A stretch of 64,000 bases of DNA from Eunapius fragilis (lineage: Eukaryota > Porifera > Demospongiae > Spongillida > Spongillidae): contig OY811977.1 in NCBI GenBank assembly GCA_963681505.1, forward strand, positions 5,808,961 through 5,872,960, written 5' to 3'. A program made the position numbers and the translations under genes. Shown here piece by piece: positions 61,291-64,000 of the stretch. Under the pieces are notes generated by a model. The model saw only the letters and a list, made by a program, of their open reading frames with translations. It had not been told where the DNA came from and ran no database searches. Within the stretch, counting starts at the first letter, position 1, and each line of letters begins with the position of its first letter.

Positions 61291-61436
61291 TATCCTAGCA
61301 TGTCATTTGGACACATATCACATCTAGAAAGAAACTACAGCGAGAAATACCCTATTTTGTTGCAAGTTCTATGGCCATCTAGCAAGTTCTAGCAAGTTCT
61401 TAATAAAAATTAAAAAAAGAAAAAAAAACTTATGAA

Positions 61437-61732
61437 ACAAGTAAATAAAAACATTCTCTAACGAGAAAGTTGGTGGGCATATAGGATTGACAATGTTGGT
61501 GTAAAAAGCACGGAAACAAGTGTGACAGAAATGTTACTGGAAATTGAAATAGGCCTATATTTAGCCCAGTCACATTTAGGCAGCGCACGCCTGAGAAAAT
61601 GGGCTAAATATAGGCCTATTTCAATTTTCCAGTAACATTTCTGTCACACTTGTTTCCGTGCTTTTTACACCAACATTGTCAATCCTATATGCCCACCAAC
61701 TTTCTCGTTAGAGAATGTTTTTATTTACTTGT
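61437..61732. mobile_element. Hairpin element family 1, copy 6, most complete
   Basis: Almost perfect palindrome with both ends (ACAAGTAAATAAAAACATTC ... complement) and a loop of about 35 bases. Likely the youngest copy. Confidence 0.93.
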
Positions 61733-61790
61733 TTTTAATTAAGCGTACATTTTTATTGCACGCGTGTTACAGTGGCCTGAATTTTTAATT

Positions 61791-62210
61791 ACGCGTACAT
61801 TTTTATAGCAAACTTCAGCTTTGATGCTCTTTCCGGGAAATTTTTTTATCATATGCGCTACGTCTCTTTTTGCTGCCACAACCCATATATACTTGGGGGA
61901 AAAAAAAAACAGATTCATATAAAATAAGGACAAATAGCTAATCATCATATGCATGAGGGTAAAAACGGTCCCAAGCTTTTATCTACTCAGAATACATTGG
62001 AAAACAGTCCCAAACCACTTTTATAATTGAGAGTGCTTCAAGGCATATAACTATGTTTAAATGTGAAGGTTTACAACGCATGCGCGTCTGCGTTCACGCC
62101 ACGTGATGACCATTTTTCGTCGCGTATACCTCACAAAATGTTAATCTGTGCGATTTCCAGGATCTGATGACCTCTGTACTGTGGAACACCACTACATCTT
62201 CCACCACTAG
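61791..62210. other. No gene seen
   Basis: AT-rich sequence, no motif recognised. Confidence 0.4.
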
Positions 62211-62211
62211 T

Positions 62212-62820
62212 CAAGTAGGGGCCATGCAGCTTATAGGAAAACGTCGTGGGTGCGCTACCCAAAGCCAGCGCCAGGTGAGTTAAGCTTTGCTTATTAGGAA
62301 ATTTGAAAAATATTATTGGGAAGTCATTCTAGTGGCGGTTTTTGGCTAGTAAGAACCGCTACGCTTCATCACCCGGTAAGCTTTTGTGCGGTACCATGTT
62401 TGTTCATAACCTTCTTAGACTGACCTTTACGACTGTTGGTCGACATAACATCAGGAACTGAATAATGGTGCTTTGTACTGTAGGCGGAAGAGTTGTGTGT
62501 GCTTTTAATTTTGCTACATTCATCTGAACAAGAGCGCTAAAAGGAAACGGTAAGTCGCTGGCTATAGTTGTTATCAATCCTTTTCCTTCCACAGATGGTG
62601 TCCTGTGGGGTATCGCTTTGACAGCAGTGAAGAACGGTTCCGTTCTTACCACGTACCGCCGAGGTAAAGCATGTATCGATCAGTGATGTCTCAGTATGCT
62701 TTTCTTTTTATGAACAGGTTTTGTCCCAGTTCTCATCAACTTTCTAAGCATAGCACGGGGGTTACATTACATTGAAAAGGTGGACAATAACCTACGCCTG
62801 CAATGAAATGCTAATTACCT
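62212..62820 (+). CDS. Candidate exons of an unidentified gene
   Basis: Three segments with splice signals and matching phase 1: 62212-62274 (donor GTGAGT), 62595-62663 (acceptor TTCCTTCCACAG, donor GTAAAG) and one starting 62718 after TTATGAACAG. They read ...WVRYPKPAP, DGVLWGIALTAVKNGSVL and GFVPVLINFLSIARGL. The phase agreement is the main support; no domain recognised. GGTTACATTACATTGAA in the third also occurs at 54680, so that part may be repeat. Confidence 0.33.
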
Positions 62821-63249
62821 AGCAACGACACCATTAAGTCCTTAGTTACCACATGCCTTTGTTTACGGCTTCGCACTTTGTTACTGCTTCACGTGGCACT
62901 TATAACAATGATAAGGTTAGTATTAGCATTCCATGCTCTACCAAAAGATGTCAACAACTTGGTACAACAGTTTCTTAGCGCTCGGATTTGTTGCTGGAGA
63001 CTCGCCTATACGATTGCGGTAGGGTTCAGAAAAGGTCTTGGACTGAACTATCCGCCAGAGGGAACGGCTAAAGCCTTTGTGTGCACTTCATAGACAAGGC
63101 GAGCTACAATATTTTTGTATTTTCTTAGATGGCCATTGCTTTAGTGGCTTGATAAACCACTCGCGAAAACCCTGTAAACTGCCGCCATGTTATACATTTA
63201 ATTAATGGTACGGTGTGCTCTCATGACGGACCAGTTTTATTTTTTCCTT

Positions 63250-63470
63250 TTGGCTTGTGGAGGTCGAAGGGACCGTAATTGTGGTGACAAGTTCAGAAAA
63301 TGCTCTGCATGACTCTTTTGAACCTTTCCACCTTGTTTGGAATCCATCATCACCGTCAAACTTCACACTATCACCTGTCCTGGGTTCACCAACTTTGCTC
63401 TCTGCTAGCTGGTCAGTACCCATACCAAGGAATGGAATCATCACTGGATACACTGTGAATGCAGCTGTCA
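63250..63470 (+). CDS. Fibronectin type III-like fragment
   Basis: Open stretch after a pyrimidine-rich acceptor. VLGSPTLLSASWSVPIPRNG, then IITGYTV, is the characteristic S-x-S-W ... NGIITGYTV pattern of fibronectin type III domains (strand B to strand C). Only about half a domain is present; the following strands are replaced by the minus-strand transposon-type ORF from about 63470. Either an exon or a fragment. Confidence 0.5.
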
Positions 63471-64000
63471 GTCATCATCAGAGAATTAAACTGTGCATGG
63501 ATGGCTTCAGCCCCTTGCTCGCTCATACTGCCAAATCCCATTTTGGTTGCCTCTACTAGTTCTGTAGCATGATCCTCAAGCAGGTGCATTTTCACTGTTC
63601 AACGTACTGTTGGAAGGCTGCAGTGAAAGCATCCATAGGTCTGTGTATAAAATGTAATAAATACACATAAATACATAAAGAATTACCTAGGCGAGTGTTA
63701 CCTTCTTTTTTTGACATGTGTACAGCAAACTTAGTAACCAATGTGGTGAACTTCTCACACCGTTGCATTCTCCATAAGGGCTGGGCATTGTTCAGCAGTT
63801 TTTTACACTGAAGAGCACGGAGTTGCTATGTTTGATGGCTGCAGCAGTAAGAAATGGAGATTTTGATACAGGTTTGTATAGTTTACTACCTGTAGTGCCC
63901 TGTTGACATGATTTCCAATGAATGCCCCATCTCGTTTGCATTTGCAACCATGCATTTCACCAGTACATCTTGCAGCAACCTTAGTATCATCTGTGATGCT
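63440..64000 (-). pseudogene. Transposon-type ORF of unknown superfamily, running off the window
   Basis: The minus strand reads KMHLLEDHATELVEATKMGF, then EQGAEAIHAQFNSL (63440-63596): the C-terminal block 'KxHxLEDH...GEQGxExxH' of a multicopy DNA-transposon protein in sponges and cnidarians. Upstream blocks at 63720-63820 (CEKFTTLVTKFAVHM) and 63895-63990 (CKCKRDGAFIGNHVNRALQ ending at a possible donor) fit the same protein in other frames. Start lies beyond 64000. Function in transposition presumed, not shown. Confidence 0.5.

Noticed and set aside
1-64000. CRISPR array, prokaryotic operon or viral genome
   Set aside because: Tandem repeats here lack spacers of CRISPR type; splicing, intron-rich genes and repeat content are those of an animal nuclear genome.

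Overview
The window is animal genomic DNA: spliced genes with short introns (about 50-100 bp up to a few kb), many transposable elements, long CA/GT tracts and homopolymer G/C runs. The reverse transcriptase families, a CACTA (EnSpm) transposase of the metazoan type, the small introns and the mix of TRP channel and secreted Cys-rich repeat proteins suggest a non-bilaterian marine invertebrate, most likely a sponge. That placement is inference; no marker gene proves it. One 200-base assembly gap lies at 11306-11505.

Layout. 1-2630 is simple repeat and minisatellite, including a 30-bp repeat in which every unit carries a consensus 5' splice site. 4251-6290 (-) is a decayed reverse transcriptase element. 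7619-10945 (+) is a decayed CACTA transposase with an acidic, 12-residue-repeat N-terminus. 13066-15809 (-) holds an intron-containing integrase-domain gene (KRBA2/GIN-like) and, downstream on the same strand, an array of six tiny phase-1 exons of two alternating types; a 536-bp foldback element sits between them. 16094-17210 is a giant inverted repeat with CA/GT arms. 18982-21438 is a nest of at least four DNA elements, one interrupting a RecQ-like helicase fragment. 23.6-29.1 kb carries three fragments of another reverse transcriptase family.

The two best supported host genes are: (1) a TRP-family cation channel on + strand, at least 12 exons from 29285 to 38545 with a frame that stays open throughout, one GC-AG intron, and introns filled with transposable elements; (2) a secreted protein on - strand, 44456-47865, three exons, 1027 residues, signal peptide plus about 40 CxCxC units like the Balbiani-ring-3/VEGF-C silk-homology repeat, built mostly from an 87-residue (261-bp) higher-order repeat. 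A TATA box lies just upstream of its start.

The rest is mainly repeats. A 260-300 bp hairpin element occurs six times, each time followed at a few hundred bases, on the same side, by a second conserved module. A second family (start motif AATTCAGGCCACTGTAACTCC-like) occurs at least three times. 51.0-53.1 kb is a set of foldbacks inside foldbacks. The right end (62.2-64 kb) has candidate exons, a fibronectin type III-like stretch, and on - strand part of a transposon-type ORF running off the window.
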